Below are positions 54,104 to 62,334 of a stretch of 64,000 nt of DNA, in pieces. The position numbers were made by a program, and so were the translations under genes. How positions within the stretch are numbered: position 1 is the stretch's first letter; the number at the start of each line of letters is the position of its first letter. Under the pieces are notes generated by a model. That model did no database searches, had not been told where the DNA came from, and was given only the letters and a program-made list of their open reading frames with translations. The DNA comes from Porphyromonadaceae bacterium (GTDB taxonomy: Bacteria > Bacteroidota > Bacteroidia > Bacteroidales > Dysgonomonadaceae), in NCBI GenBank assembly GCA_021372865.1, contig JAJFTO010000015.1, positions 28,884 to 92,883 of the forward strand, read 5' to 3'.

Positions 54104-55061
54104 TGGTAATGAGGTGCAAGGTTTAGGACATGTTTATCAGTCAAAAACGTTTGCTAACTATTTGATTAGTAAATCGAAAGTTGGAGTAAATATTACCTTT
54201 TTGACTAAAAGCGATGATTCGGTAATTACTCTTATATCTGAAGAAGGTTATAATATTATAAAATGTGGTTCAGATAGTGATATTTTTAAATATCTACAAA
54301 ATAAAAATCCAGATATAATTATCTTTGATAAAATCGATGTTAATCCGATTCTTGCTAAGAATATTAAAAATAAATTACGTTCAAAACTAGTAATATTTAC
54401 CAATCTATCCACGGCCAATGATTATGCCGATATTAGTATTTTAGCAGATATAGGGAGTGATTTTAAAAACATTAAAGAAATTCTGCAGAACAATCAAATA
54501 AAATATTTTGGTCCAAAATATTGGATTCTAAGACCAGAATTTTATTCAATAAAGAAAAATATTCAGGAGAATAATGAAATAATTAAAAATATTCTATTAA
54601 TATTTGGAGGGGCAGATCCCTGTAATTATTCATTGGATGTCGCAAGAGGACTATTAAGTATGAATGACAATTTCAATTTGAATATAATAGTGGGAATGTC
54701 ATATAAATATATATCATCATTAAATGAAGTTTTAAAGAAGAATAAAAATAGAGTTACTCTTTTGCGAAATGTTAAGAATGTAGCTTTTATAATGAAAGAA
54801 TCTGATTTGGTAATAACTTCTCCGGGAATTTCTTTCTTTGAAGCGCTTGTTGTGGGAACTCCTGTTATTTGTTTTCATCAGGACGAATTACAAAAAAAGG
54901 TTTATTCAACAACATTTGATACATACGGTAAAGAAAACATTCATTTATTGCCTTCGATAATCAAATCTCGTCGCTTTGTTTTCCCAGATAATCCACTAGT
55001 GAAAGAAATGGAAATTGGGGAAGGTATTACAGAACTTATAAATCAAATTTTATATAATTAG
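54078..55061 (+). CDS. pseG: UDP-2,4-diacetamido-2,4,6-trideoxy-beta-L-altropyranose hydrolase (PseG-like)
   Basis: Releases UDP from the Pse precursor sugar. A 327-residue GT-B-fold protein (MurG-like), with GLGHVYQS near residue 15 replacing the GxGHxxR loop and TSPGISFFEALVVGTPVICF in the C-terminal domain. The start is a TTG at 54078 giving MKRIIYITDGNEVQGLGH; no better in-frame start exists, and the gene overlaps pseF by 26 bases. Confidence 0.82.
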   Translation: MKRIIYITDGNEVQGLGHVYQSKTFANYLISKSKVGVNITFLTKSDDSVITLISEEGYNIIKCGSDSDIFKYLQNKNPDIIIFDKIDVNPILAKNIKNKLRSKLVIFTNLSTANDYADISILADIGSDFKNIKEILQNNQIKYFGPKYWILRPEFYSIKKNIQENNEIIKNILLIFGGADPCNYSLDVARGLLSMNDNFNLNIIVGMSYKYISSLNEVLKKNKNRVTLLRNVKNVAFIMKESDLVITSPGISFFEALVVGTPVICFHQDELQKKVYSTTFDTYGKENIHLLPSIIKSRRFVFPDNPLVKEMEIGEGITELINQILYN

Positions 55062-55066
55062 ACACT

Positions 55067-55978
55067 ATGAAATGGATAAAACTAGGACAAATATTTAAAC
55101 CAAATAACCAGTTTCCCTGGGTAAAAACTCACGGCATGCTTCCCGTTGTTGATCATCTACACGATGATATTTTCAGAGTGTACTTTTCAGGAAGAGATGT
55201 GAACAATATCTCAAGGATTGGATATGTTGAATTTGACATAAAAAATCCACAAAACATTTTATATCTATCAGAAAAACCTGTTGTGGAAATAGGAGAACTC
55301 GGCGCGTATGATGATAATGGCGTATCACCAACTTGTCTGATAAATTTTGAAGGCAAGAAATATTTATATATCATGGGATGGAATAAAGGTTCCAAAGTAA
55401 GAGCTGCAGAGGTGTCCGGATTGACAATGAGTCGCGATAATGGGGCGACATTTATGAGATACTCTAGGTCGCCAATTATTGATCGGACAGATAAGGAACC
55501 ATTCACGATACTTGTAATTTCCTGTATAATAATTGAAAACGGAATTTGGCGGATGTGGTATGATTCAGCGGATTATTGGATAAATGAGGAATTGCCAAAA
55601 TATAATATAAAATATGCCGAATCAACAGATGGCATTAATTGGAAAAGGAAAGGCATAGTATCTGTCGATTACATTTACCCAGATGAGACAAGGGTATCTA
55701 GAGCAAGTGTAATTAAAGAGGGTGATATTTATAAGATGTGGTATTGCTATGCAATTGGTTCCGGTGGGTACAGACCTGGATATGCTGAATCAAAAAATGG
55801 TTACGAATTTATAAGAATGGATAATGAAGTTGGAATTGAATTATCTGATGAGGGATGGGATTCGGAGATGATTTGTTATCCAAATGTTTTCAAACATAAG
55901 GATAGAACATATATGCTATATTGCGGTAATGGTTATGGCAGGGAAGGTTTTGGTATTGCTTACTTAGAAAATGAATGA
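55067..55978 (+). CDS. Beta-propeller glycosidase-like protein of the nonulosonic acid cluster
   Basis: A 303-residue protein with repeated propeller blades: YFSGRDVNNISRIGYVEFD, IWRMWYDSADYW, IKYAESTDGINWKR, YKMWYCYAIGSGGYRPGYAE, YMLYCGNGYGREGFGIAY. This resembles five-bladed GH43/GH32/GH130-like proteins found in O-antigen and glycosylation clusters. No signal peptide, so it would act in the cytoplasm, perhaps on a sugar nucleotide; activity is unknown. It is 5 bases after pseG and overlaps the next gene by 4 bases. Confidence 0.72.
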   Translation: MKWIKLGQIFKPNNQFPWVKTHGMLPVVDHLHDDIFRVYFSGRDVNNISRIGYVEFDIKNPQNILYLSEKPVVEIGELGAYDDNGVSPTCLINFEGKKYLYIMGWNKGSKVRAAEVSGLTMSRDNGATFMRYSRSPIIDRTDKEPFTILVISCIIIENGIWRMWYDSADYWINEELPKYNIKYAESTDGINWKRKGIVSVDYIYPDETRVSRASVIKEGDIYKMWYCYAIGSGGYRPGYAESKNGYEFIRMDNEVGIELSDEGWDSEMICYPNVFKHKDRTYMLYCGNGYGREGFGIAYLENE

Positions 55979-57021
55979 AAAAGAAGATTTTAATATTTGG
56001 TGGTTCCGGATTTATTGCATCATATCTAATATATGATTTGGTGAAAACTGGTAATTACGATATTACTGCAGTAGATGTTTCTCCTTTTGGTAAGAGTTTC
56101 CTTGATCAATACAATGTGAAATTTTATAACTTTGATATCACAGATTCAAGTAAATTCACTCTTTTAAATTCTGAGCAATACGATACTGTTGTGCATCTGG
56201 CTTCTACACAACCTGCAAATGTTAGTTCCGAAAAGTATAACCCTCGTGATTATATTAATGTAAACGCTATAGGTACGATTAATATATTAGATTATTGTGT
56301 TCAATCCCATTCGAAAAAAATCATTTTTTTGACTTCTCACCGAAATACTCAAGGGCTTTGGTCTCGTTTTACAGGCAAGCCTATAAAAGAGACAGATGGT
56401 ATTTCAATAAAATATGACGGAGAATATGCCATGTTCAGTATTTCTGAGACAGCTGCTCAGGATTGTGTAAAACATTATGGGCAAAAATATGATTTGAAAA
56501 CAATGATATACCGGATTCCTCCAGTATATGGTTATGGACCACATACAAAAATTTACTTTCAAGGTAAACCTATCGTTACAGGTTTTCAGATATTTATAGA
56601 TAAGGCAAAAGAAAGCAAACCTATAGAAATTTGGGGAGACCAAAATAAAGGACGCGATATAATATATGTAAAAGATGTTGTTCACGCAATCAAAAAAGGA
56701 ATTGAAAAGCAAATGATAGAAGGTTTTTTTAATATTGCATCGGGTTATAAGCTTACTTTAAGAGAAGAAGTTGATACAATTGTCGATTTATATTGGTCTG
56801 ATCCGTATATTACTCCGATTATCACTAACAATAAAGATCGGGATAATGGAATTGATGAATTTGTTTACGATATTACTAAGGCTAAAGTTGAACTGGACTG
56901 GCACCCCGAGTATACTTTTAGGGATATGTTATTAGATATTAACAAAGAAGAAAAAAAGAAAATATTTTCGTTCCTTGTGTCGAAAAGGGAAGAAATGTTT
57001 TTAAATACCAACAAAATTTAA
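55975..57021 (+). CDS. NAD-dependent epimerase/dehydratase-like protein lacking the YxxxK motif
   Basis: A 348-residue extended SDR. Dinucleotide motif GGSGFIASYL (residues 9-18), VVHLAS, and a C-terminal substrate domain (GRDIIYVKDVVHAI). Where the family has YxxxK, this protein has F154-S-I-S-E158 (AMFSISETAAQ), so both the catalytic Tyr and Lys appear replaced. It may bind rather than convert its sugar nucleotide, or use another acid/base. It is unlikely to be PseB, which has a different, CapD-like signature. Confidence 0.82.
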   Translation: MKKKILIFGGSGFIASYLIYDLVKTGNYDITAVDVSPFGKSFLDQYNVKFYNFDITDSSKFTLLNSEQYDTVVHLASTQPANVSSEKYNPRDYINVNAIGTINILDYCVQSHSKKIIFLTSHRNTQGLWSRFTGKPIKETDGISIKYDGEYAMFSISETAAQDCVKHYGQKYDLKTMIYRIPPVYGYGPHTKIYFQGKPIVTGFQIFIDKAKESKPIEIWGDQNKGRDIIYVKDVVHAIKKGIEKQMIEGFFNIASGYKLTLREEVDTIVDLYWSDPYITPIITNNKDRDNGIDEFVYDITKAKVELDWHPEYTFRDMLLDINKEEKKKIFSFLVSKREEMFLNTNKI

Positions 57022-57030
57022 TAAATAGCT

Positions 57031-57567
57031 ATGGAATTTGATATTATAAAAGATTATGACTTAATGGGTGATAATGTTAGGGATAAACTTAAATCGTGTG
57101 GTGAAAATGTAAAAATTTATCCATTAGCAAAGATTGCTTTTCCTCATGTGGTTGAATTGGGGAACAATTGCAAGATCAGAGACTTCGCTTTTATTTTTGC
57201 AGGCGAAGGTGTAAAGATAGGAGATTATACAGATGTTCAGCCGCATACAGTAATATGGGGAGGTGGTGAAACAATAATAGGAAACAGGGTTTCAACCGGT
57301 CCAGGAACAGTCTTCCTTTCGCAAACATATTCACATGCTCCGGGTTTAAAAATGGTAGATGGTATGTCAGACGGACAAACCGCTATTATTGGGGGTAAGT
57401 TAGTAGTGGAAGATGATGTTTACATTGGAGCAAGATGTGTAATTTTTCCTGTAACAATTGGTGAGGGGGCTGTTATCGGTGCTGGAAGTTTAGTCAATAA
57501 AGACTGTGAACCGTGGGGAATATATGTTGGCAATCCGGCAAGAAAAGTAGGAGTTAGAGAAAAATAA
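57031..57567 (+). CDS. Hexapeptide-repeat (left-handed beta-helix) acyltransferase
   Basis: A 178-residue WbbJ/LbetaH-type acyltransferase with hexapeptide coils (IGDYTDVQPHTVIWGGGETIIGNR, DDVYIGARCVIFPVTIGEGAVIGAGSLV) and a His-containing loop (SQTYSHAPG) suited as catalytic base. In this setting it is the best candidate to transfer an acyl group to the sugar amine or hydroxyl; donor (CoA or ACP) not determined. No GNAT-type PseH is present in the cluster. Confidence 0.85.
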   Translation: MEFDIIKDYDLMGDNVRDKLKSCGENVKIYPLAKIAFPHVVELGNNCKIRDFAFIFAGEGVKIGDYTDVQPHTVIWGGGETIIGNRVSTGPGTVFLSQTYSHAPGLKMVDGMSDGQTAIIGGKLVVEDDVYIGARCVIFPVTIGEGAVIGAGSLVNKDCEPWGIYVGNPARKVGVREK

Positions 57568-57576
57568 AAACTTATT

Positions 57577-57978
57577 ATGAGTTATAAAGTTGGGGCTAAT
57601 TATTGTAAAGACTTTCATATTACGAGAGGACTCATAGAGTCTTTCTGTTCAGTTACAGGAGATAATAATCCTTTACATGCTGACGATCAATATGCAAAGT
57701 CTATGTCTTTCGATAAAATAATTGCACCTGGCCTACTCTTGGGCGGATTAATAGCTTCTGTAATAGGCAATGATTTCCCGGGCAGTGGAACAATATATAT
57801 ATCGCAGAATTTAAAATTCAGGCAACCTGCCTATGTTGATGAAACAATTTCTGTAAGAGTGAAAATAATAGAGATTAAACGAAATAATTGGCTTGTATTA
57901 AATACTGAATGTGTAAATCAGAGCAACAAAATTATACTGACCGGCGAAGCTGTAGTTGTTAATAATGCCATTAAATGA
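57577..57978 (+). CDS. MaoC-like hot-dog hydratase/dehydratase
   Basis: A 133-residue single hot-dog domain with the hydratase motif GDNNPLHADDQYA (Asp and His separated by four residues, as in R-specific enoyl-CoA hydratases) and FDKIIAPGLLLGGLI. It would interconvert enoyl and (R)-3-hydroxyacyl thioesters, or dehydrate a 3-hydroxyacyl-ACP. First of four fatty-acid-type genes embedded in the nonulosonic acid cluster. Confidence 0.88.
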   Translation: MSYKVGANYCKDFHITRGLIESFCSVTGDNNPLHADDQYAKSMSFDKIIAPGLLLGGLIASVIGNDFPGSGTIYISQNLKFRQPAYVDETISVRVKIIEIKRNNWLVLNTECVNQSNKIILTGEAVVVNNAIK

Positions 57979-58023
57979 GATTATAAAATTTCCCGTTACG
58001 TACTTATTAAAAAAGAAACAGAT

Positions 58024-59004
58024 ATGAATTTAGAATACTATTTACCAAGTACAGCTGTAACAAACCAGGAATTGGCGGTTGATTTTCAAGATTGGAATTA
58101 TAAAGATTTTGAAACAAAGATCGGAATTCATCAACGTCATATCGCTGATAATAACGAAACAGCACTTGATCTGGCTGAAAAGGCATCGCTGAAATTATTT
58201 GAAAAAATAAACAGGAGTAAAATTGACTTTGTAATTTTATGCACTCAAAGTCCAGATTATTTCTTACCCACTTCAGCTTGTATTTTACAAAACAGATTGA
58301 ATTTGTCTACATCTTGTGGTGCATTGGATATAAATTTGGGTTGTTCAGGTTATATTTACGGACTGGCTTTATCTAAAGGATTATTGCAGAGTAAGATTGC
58401 AAAAAATGTTTTATTTGTTGTATCCGAAGCATATTCAAAATATCTCCATCCCAAAGATAGGGCTAATAGAGCTATTTTTGGAGATGCTGCTGTAGCAACT
58501 CTAATTAATGAAGAGGATCTGAAAATAGGTGAGTTTGTATTAGGAACCGATGGCAGTGGTTTTGACCAGTTGATAGTGAAAAACGGAGGTGCCCGAAATG
58601 GTCAAATTGAAGGTGTAGTTGAATTTGAATATGGAAGTGGTAACATTTCCTCTGATAATTACTTATATATGAATGGTCCAGCTATCTATAATTTTACCAT
58701 TAACAAAATCCCAACACTTGTAACGGAAACGGTTCAAAAGAACGGGATTGGGTTGGATGAAGTTGACTATTTTATTTTTCATCAAGCAAATGAGTATATG
58801 CTAAACTACTTGAGACGTAAATCACAAATTCCTCCCGAAAAGTTTTGTATTGATATGGCGTCAACTGGAAATACAGTTTCGGCTACTATTCCTATTGCAC
58901 TGAAAAACGCAATAGCAAATAAAAAAATTCACGAAGGAAATAAAGTAATGCTTGTCGGTTTTGGAGTGGGACTTTCATGGGGAGCAACAATAATAACTAT
59001 ATAA
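58024..59004 (+). CDS. 3-oxoacyl-ACP synthase III-like condensing enzyme (KASIII)
   Basis: A 326-residue FabH-type enzyme with its full catalytic triad: C107 (LGCSGYIYG), H253 (FHQAN) and N283 (GNTVSAT). It would condense a short acyl-CoA primer with malonyl-ACP. Divergence from housekeeping FabH and the low G+C fit a dedicated copy. It lies 22 bases before the ACP gene. Confidence 0.9.
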   Translation: MNLEYYLPSTAVTNQELAVDFQDWNYKDFETKIGIHQRHIADNNETALDLAEKASLKLFEKINRSKIDFVILCTQSPDYFLPTSACILQNRLNLSTSCGALDINLGCSGYIYGLALSKGLLQSKIAKNVLFVVSEAYSKYLHPKDRANRAIFGDAAVATLINEEDLKIGEFVLGTDGSGFDQLIVKNGGARNGQIEGVVEFEYGSGNISSDNYLYMNGPAIYNFTINKIPTLVTETVQKNGIGLDEVDYFIFHQANEYMLNYLRRKSQIPPEKFCIDMASTGNTVSATIPIALKNAIANKKIHEGNKVMLVGFGVGLSWGATIITI

Positions 59005-59026
59005 TCAGTTAATAAGAATATTATAT

Positions 59027-59260
59027 ATGACAAAAAATGATTTTATCCAGTTAATAAAAGAACGATTAGAAATTGCAGATGATCAACTTTCTGTAGAGAC
59101 AGACATCAAATCTTTGAATGAATGGGATTCTTGGAATGCCTTGGAATTAATGACTTTGGTCGACGAAACTTTTGATGTCAATCTTTCGCCTGAAGACATT
59201 AAAGAAATAACAACTTTTCAAACTTTGATATCAAGAATTGGCGACGAAAAATTTGACTGA
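59027..59260 (+). CDS. Acyl carrier protein
   Basis: 77 residues, acidic and helical. The 4'-phosphopantetheine site is S35 in NEWDSWNALELM (DSW instead of the common DSL). It is the likely carrier for the acyl chain made by the flanking KASIII and ketoreductase. Distinct from housekeeping AcpP, which usually sits with fabF. Confidence 0.92.
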   Translation: MTKNDFIQLIKERLEIADDQLSVETDIKSLNEWDSWNALELMTLVDETFDVNLSPEDIKEITTFQTLISRIGDEKFD

Positions 59261-59262
59261 AT

Positions 59263-60018
59263 ATGCTCAATCTTGAGAATAAAAAAATTGTAATTACCGG
59301 CGCTTCTTCTGGAATTGGACGTGCATGTGCTATAAGTTTAAGTATGTTAAAGGCCAAACTTATACTTTTTGGGAGAAATATAGAAAGACTTGAGGAAACA
59401 AAGTCAGAACTTCATGGAAATGAACACCTGTTTTATAGCCAAGATGTAAGGGATATTAATAACTTTTCAATATCCATCAATGAAGCCGTCACAAAATTGG
59501 GCCCTATTGATGGTTTTATATATTCAGCTGGCATACAACATAGTTCCCCATTAAGAAAATATAATAAAGAAATTTTTACAGAACAATTCGATGTTAATAC
59601 CGTATCTGCATTCGAAACTGCCAGAATTCTTACCCAGAAAAAAAACTTTAATTCTGATGGAGGAAGTATTGTATTTATTTCCTCAATAAAGGGTGTAGTA
59701 GGTGATTCGAATATCTTGGGTTATTCGGCAAGTAAAGGTGCACTTATATCGGGAGCAAGGTCTTTGGCCATTGAACTTTCTAAAAAAAACATCAGAGTTA
59801 ATACCATTTCACCGGGAATGGTAGAAGATACTACTATGACTGTAGATGCGATAAAACAATTTTCTAATGAATGGGCACTTAAAAGTAAAGAGGAATATCC
59901 ATTAGGCTGGATTAGTACATCAGATGTAGCGTATGCTTGTTTATTTTTGCTCTCTGATTTATCAAAAAAAATAACCGGTACGAATTTAATTGTTGATGGT
60001 GGTTTTTCCGCTAAGTAA
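59263..60018 (+). CDS. SDR ketoreductase, FabG-like
   Basis: A 251-residue classical short-chain dehydrogenase: TGASSGIGRA (12-21), NAG-equivalent YSAGIQ, catalytic Ser in FISSIKG, and Y154-SAS-K158. C-terminal TGTNLIVDGGFS is typical of FabG relatives. Starts 2 bases after the ACP stop. Predicted to reduce 3-oxoacyl-ACP to 3-hydroxyacyl-ACP. Confidence 0.92.
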   Translation: MLNLENKKIVITGASSGIGRACAISLSMLKAKLILFGRNIERLEETKSELHGNEHLFYSQDVRDINNFSISINEAVTKLGPIDGFIYSAGIQHSSPLRKYNKEIFTEQFDVNTVSAFETARILTQKKNFNSDGGSIVFISSIKGVVGDSNILGYSASKGALISGARSLAIELSKKNIRVNTISPGMVEDTTMTVDAIKQFSNEWALKSKEEYPLGWISTSDVAYACLFLLSDLSKKITGTNLIVDGGFSAK

Positions 60019-60023
60019 GTGTT

Positions 60024-61166
60024 ATGTCGAGTAAGAAAAAAATACTCATCCTGGGGGCAAGTGAGATGCAACTTCCCGTTATTATTCGGACGAAAGATTT
60101 AGGCTATTATACTATTATAGCAGATTATAATCCAATCGCTCCCGGATTCGATTATGCGAATGAAAAACTGATAGTAAGCACTAACGATGCTGAAACACTG
60201 GTCGCGTATTCCAAAGAGAATAAGATTGATGGTGTACTCACAACTTCTGATCAACCGGTAAACAGTGTAGCTTTGATCTCGAAAGAGTTGGGATTAAGTG
60301 CAATGAGTACAAAAGTTGCAGAGATATGCACCAATAAATATAAACAAAGATCCATACTAATGGAATCAGGCATTAAAATCCCCTTCTTCAAGTTGTGCAA
60401 TTCATCAGAGGATTTGAAGGATTTATTCGATTTTCCGTATATCGTTAAACCAGTCGATTCGTCAGCAAGTAGGGGAGTAACATTAGTAAAAGACAAAGAT
60501 GAATTGCAAAGTGCATATAAGGAGGCTTTGAATTTTTCTCACAGTAAAAATACTATCGTTGAGGAATTTATAGAGGGAAGAGAGTTTAGTGTTGAGACAC
60601 TCACTCAAAACAGTAAAACACATATCATAGCTATTACTGAAAAAATTACTGCTGGTAAAAATATCGGACGGTTTGTGGAGGATACACACATCGAACCTGC
60701 AAAACTTACAAGTGTCGAAGAAGATTGGATACGTAATATTGTTTTGGATTCAATATCTGCAATTGGATTGAATAATTGCCCTTCACATACAGAAGTAATG
60801 TTGAGCGACAAGGGATGTTTTATTGTGGAAATTGCCTGTAGGTTAGGAGGAGACTATATTACTTCCGACCTAGTCCCGTTATCTACAGGCGTAGATATGC
60901 TGGAGAACTTAATTAATATTTCTTTGGGACAACCAATCAATATAGAACAGTTTTTTCATAAATCAGCGGCAGTGCAGTTCTTGAATACAACCAATTACTT
61001 TAAATGTCAGGACTTTATTCATTCTAAACATTCTTCAATTATCCGTTATGATGTGAAGCCATTTAAGGAAATAAGAATTGAAAATTCCTTAGACAGGTTA
61101 GGATACATTATATTACAAACAGATACAAGAGAAGAAATGGATTTACTCTTAAAAAAAATTCAATAG
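60024..61166 (+). CDS. ATP-grasp ligase
   Basis: A 380-residue ATP-grasp protein of the carbamoyl-phosphate-synthase-like/PurK-like type: N-terminal Rossmann-like domain (ILILGASEMQLPVI), the central ATP-binding domain (FPYIVKPVDSSASRGV, VEEFIEGREFSVE) and metal-binding CFIVEIACRLGG. Such enzymes join a carboxylate to an amine or thiol via an acyl-phosphate. Placed directly before pseI, it could attach an amino acid or acyl group to the sugar. Confidence 0.87.
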   Translation: MSSKKKILILGASEMQLPVIIRTKDLGYYTIIADYNPIAPGFDYANEKLIVSTNDAETLVAYSKENKIDGVLTTSDQPVNSVALISKELGLSAMSTKVAEICTNKYKQRSILMESGIKIPFFKLCNSSEDLKDLFDFPYIVKPVDSSASRGVTLVKDKDELQSAYKEALNFSHSKNTIVEEFIEGREFSVETLTQNSKTHIIAITEKITAGKNIGRFVEDTHIEPAKLTSVEEDWIRNIVLDSISAIGLNNCPSHTEVMLSDKGCFIVEIACRLGGDYITSDLVPLSTGVDMLENLINISLGQPINIEQFFHKSAAVQFLNTTNYFKCQDFIHSKHSSIIRYDVKPFKEIRIENSLDRLGYIILQTDTREEMDLLLKKIQ

Positions 61167-61168
61167 AA

Positions 61169-62179
61169 ATGAGAAAAAAAGTATTTATTATTGCAGAAAT
61201 GTCTGCTAATCATAACGGAAATAAGCAAACAGCATTCAATACGATTAAAGCTGCCAAGGAAGCTGGTGCCGATGCAATTAAACTTCAAACCTATACTGCT
61301 GATACTATTACCATTGACAGTAAGAAAGACGACTTTAAAATCAAAGGTACAATTTGGGAAGATAGATATTTGTACGATTTATATAAAGAAGCTTATACAC
61401 CCTGGGAATGGCATGAAGAGTTATTCAGAATAGCCAAAGAAGAGGGGATTGTATGTTTTTCCAGCCCTTTTGATATTTCAGCAGTTGACTTTCTTGAATC
61501 ACTACATAATCCTATTTATAAAATTGCTTCACCCGAGATTACAGATATTCCTTTAATTGAATATACTGCGTCTAAAGGTAAGCCTATGATTATTTCAACA
61601 GGTATTGCCACTGATGAAGACATTCAATTGGCTGTAGATACTTGTCGTGCAGTAGGTAATAATGATATTACTTTGCTAAAGTGTACTTCTTCTTATCCGG
61701 CTCCTATTGAAGAGGCAAATTTATCCATGATTCCTGACTTAGCAAAACGTTTTGATGTGCAGTCAGGATTATCTGATCACACAATTGGAAGTATAGCACC
61801 TATAGTCGCCACAGCATTAGGAGCTACTGTTATAGAGAAGCATTTTATTATTAATCGCTCAATAGGTGGACCTGACTCAAGTTTTTCAATGATTAAGACC
61901 GAGTTTACAGAAATGGTGAAAGCCGTGCGAGAAGTTGAAAAGGCATTAGGAAAAATTGATTATACTTTAACAGAGAAACAAAAAAGTAGTAGGGTTTTCA
62001 GTCGTTCACTGTATGTTGTGGAAAACATTAGGGAAGGAGAATTAGTTACGGAAAAAAATGTGCGATCAATAAGACCTGGTTTTGGGTTGCACCCAAAATA
62101 TTACAAAGAAATCTTAGGTAAAAAAGCAAATAAGAATTTGAAAAAGGGTGATGCTTTTGAATTGGATTTTTTAAAATGA
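61169..62179 (+). CDS. pseI: Pseudaminic acid synthase
   Basis: NeuB-family synthase condensing phosphoenolpyruvate with the 6-deoxy sugar to form the nine-carbon acid. 336 residues: TIM barrel (FIIAEMSANHNGN, KLQTYTADTITID, SPFDISAVDFLE, SGLSDHTIGS, EKHFIINRSIGGPDSSFS) and C-terminal SAF/antifreeze-like domain (SRSLYVVENIREGELVTEKNVRSIRPG). The AEMSANHNGN and PWEWHEEL blocks fit PseI better than NeuB or LegI. Confidence 0.93.
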   Translation: MRKKVFIIAEMSANHNGNKQTAFNTIKAAKEAGADAIKLQTYTADTITIDSKKDDFKIKGTIWEDRYLYDLYKEAYTPWEWHEELFRIAKEEGIVCFSSPFDISAVDFLESLHNPIYKIASPEITDIPLIEYTASKGKPMIISTGIATDEDIQLAVDTCRAVGNNDITLLKCTSSYPAPIEEANLSMIPDLAKRFDVQSGLSDHTIGSIAPIVATALGATVIEKHFIINRSIGGPDSSFSMIKTEFTEMVKAVREVEKALGKIDYTLTEKQKSSRVFSRSLYVVENIREGELVTEKNVRSIRPGFGLHPKYYKEILGKKANKNLKKGDAFELDFLK

Positions 62180-62334
62180 AAAATAAATTAATAAAAATTT
62201 AATTTGGTTTTGTTGATAAATTGATTTTATGCTGGAAATCAGTAAATTAATTGATATAAAATTTGTATAACTGCAAGAAATTGAGTGTTTTTACTTCATA
62301 AACCTTGCATTTTTTTATACGATACGAGAGCTCC

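Noticed and set aside
55975..57021. Assignment as PseB (UDP-GlcNAc 4,6-dehydratase)
   Set aside because: The sequence is of the GalE/RmlB-like type without YxxxK, not the CapD/FlaA1-type signature of PseB.
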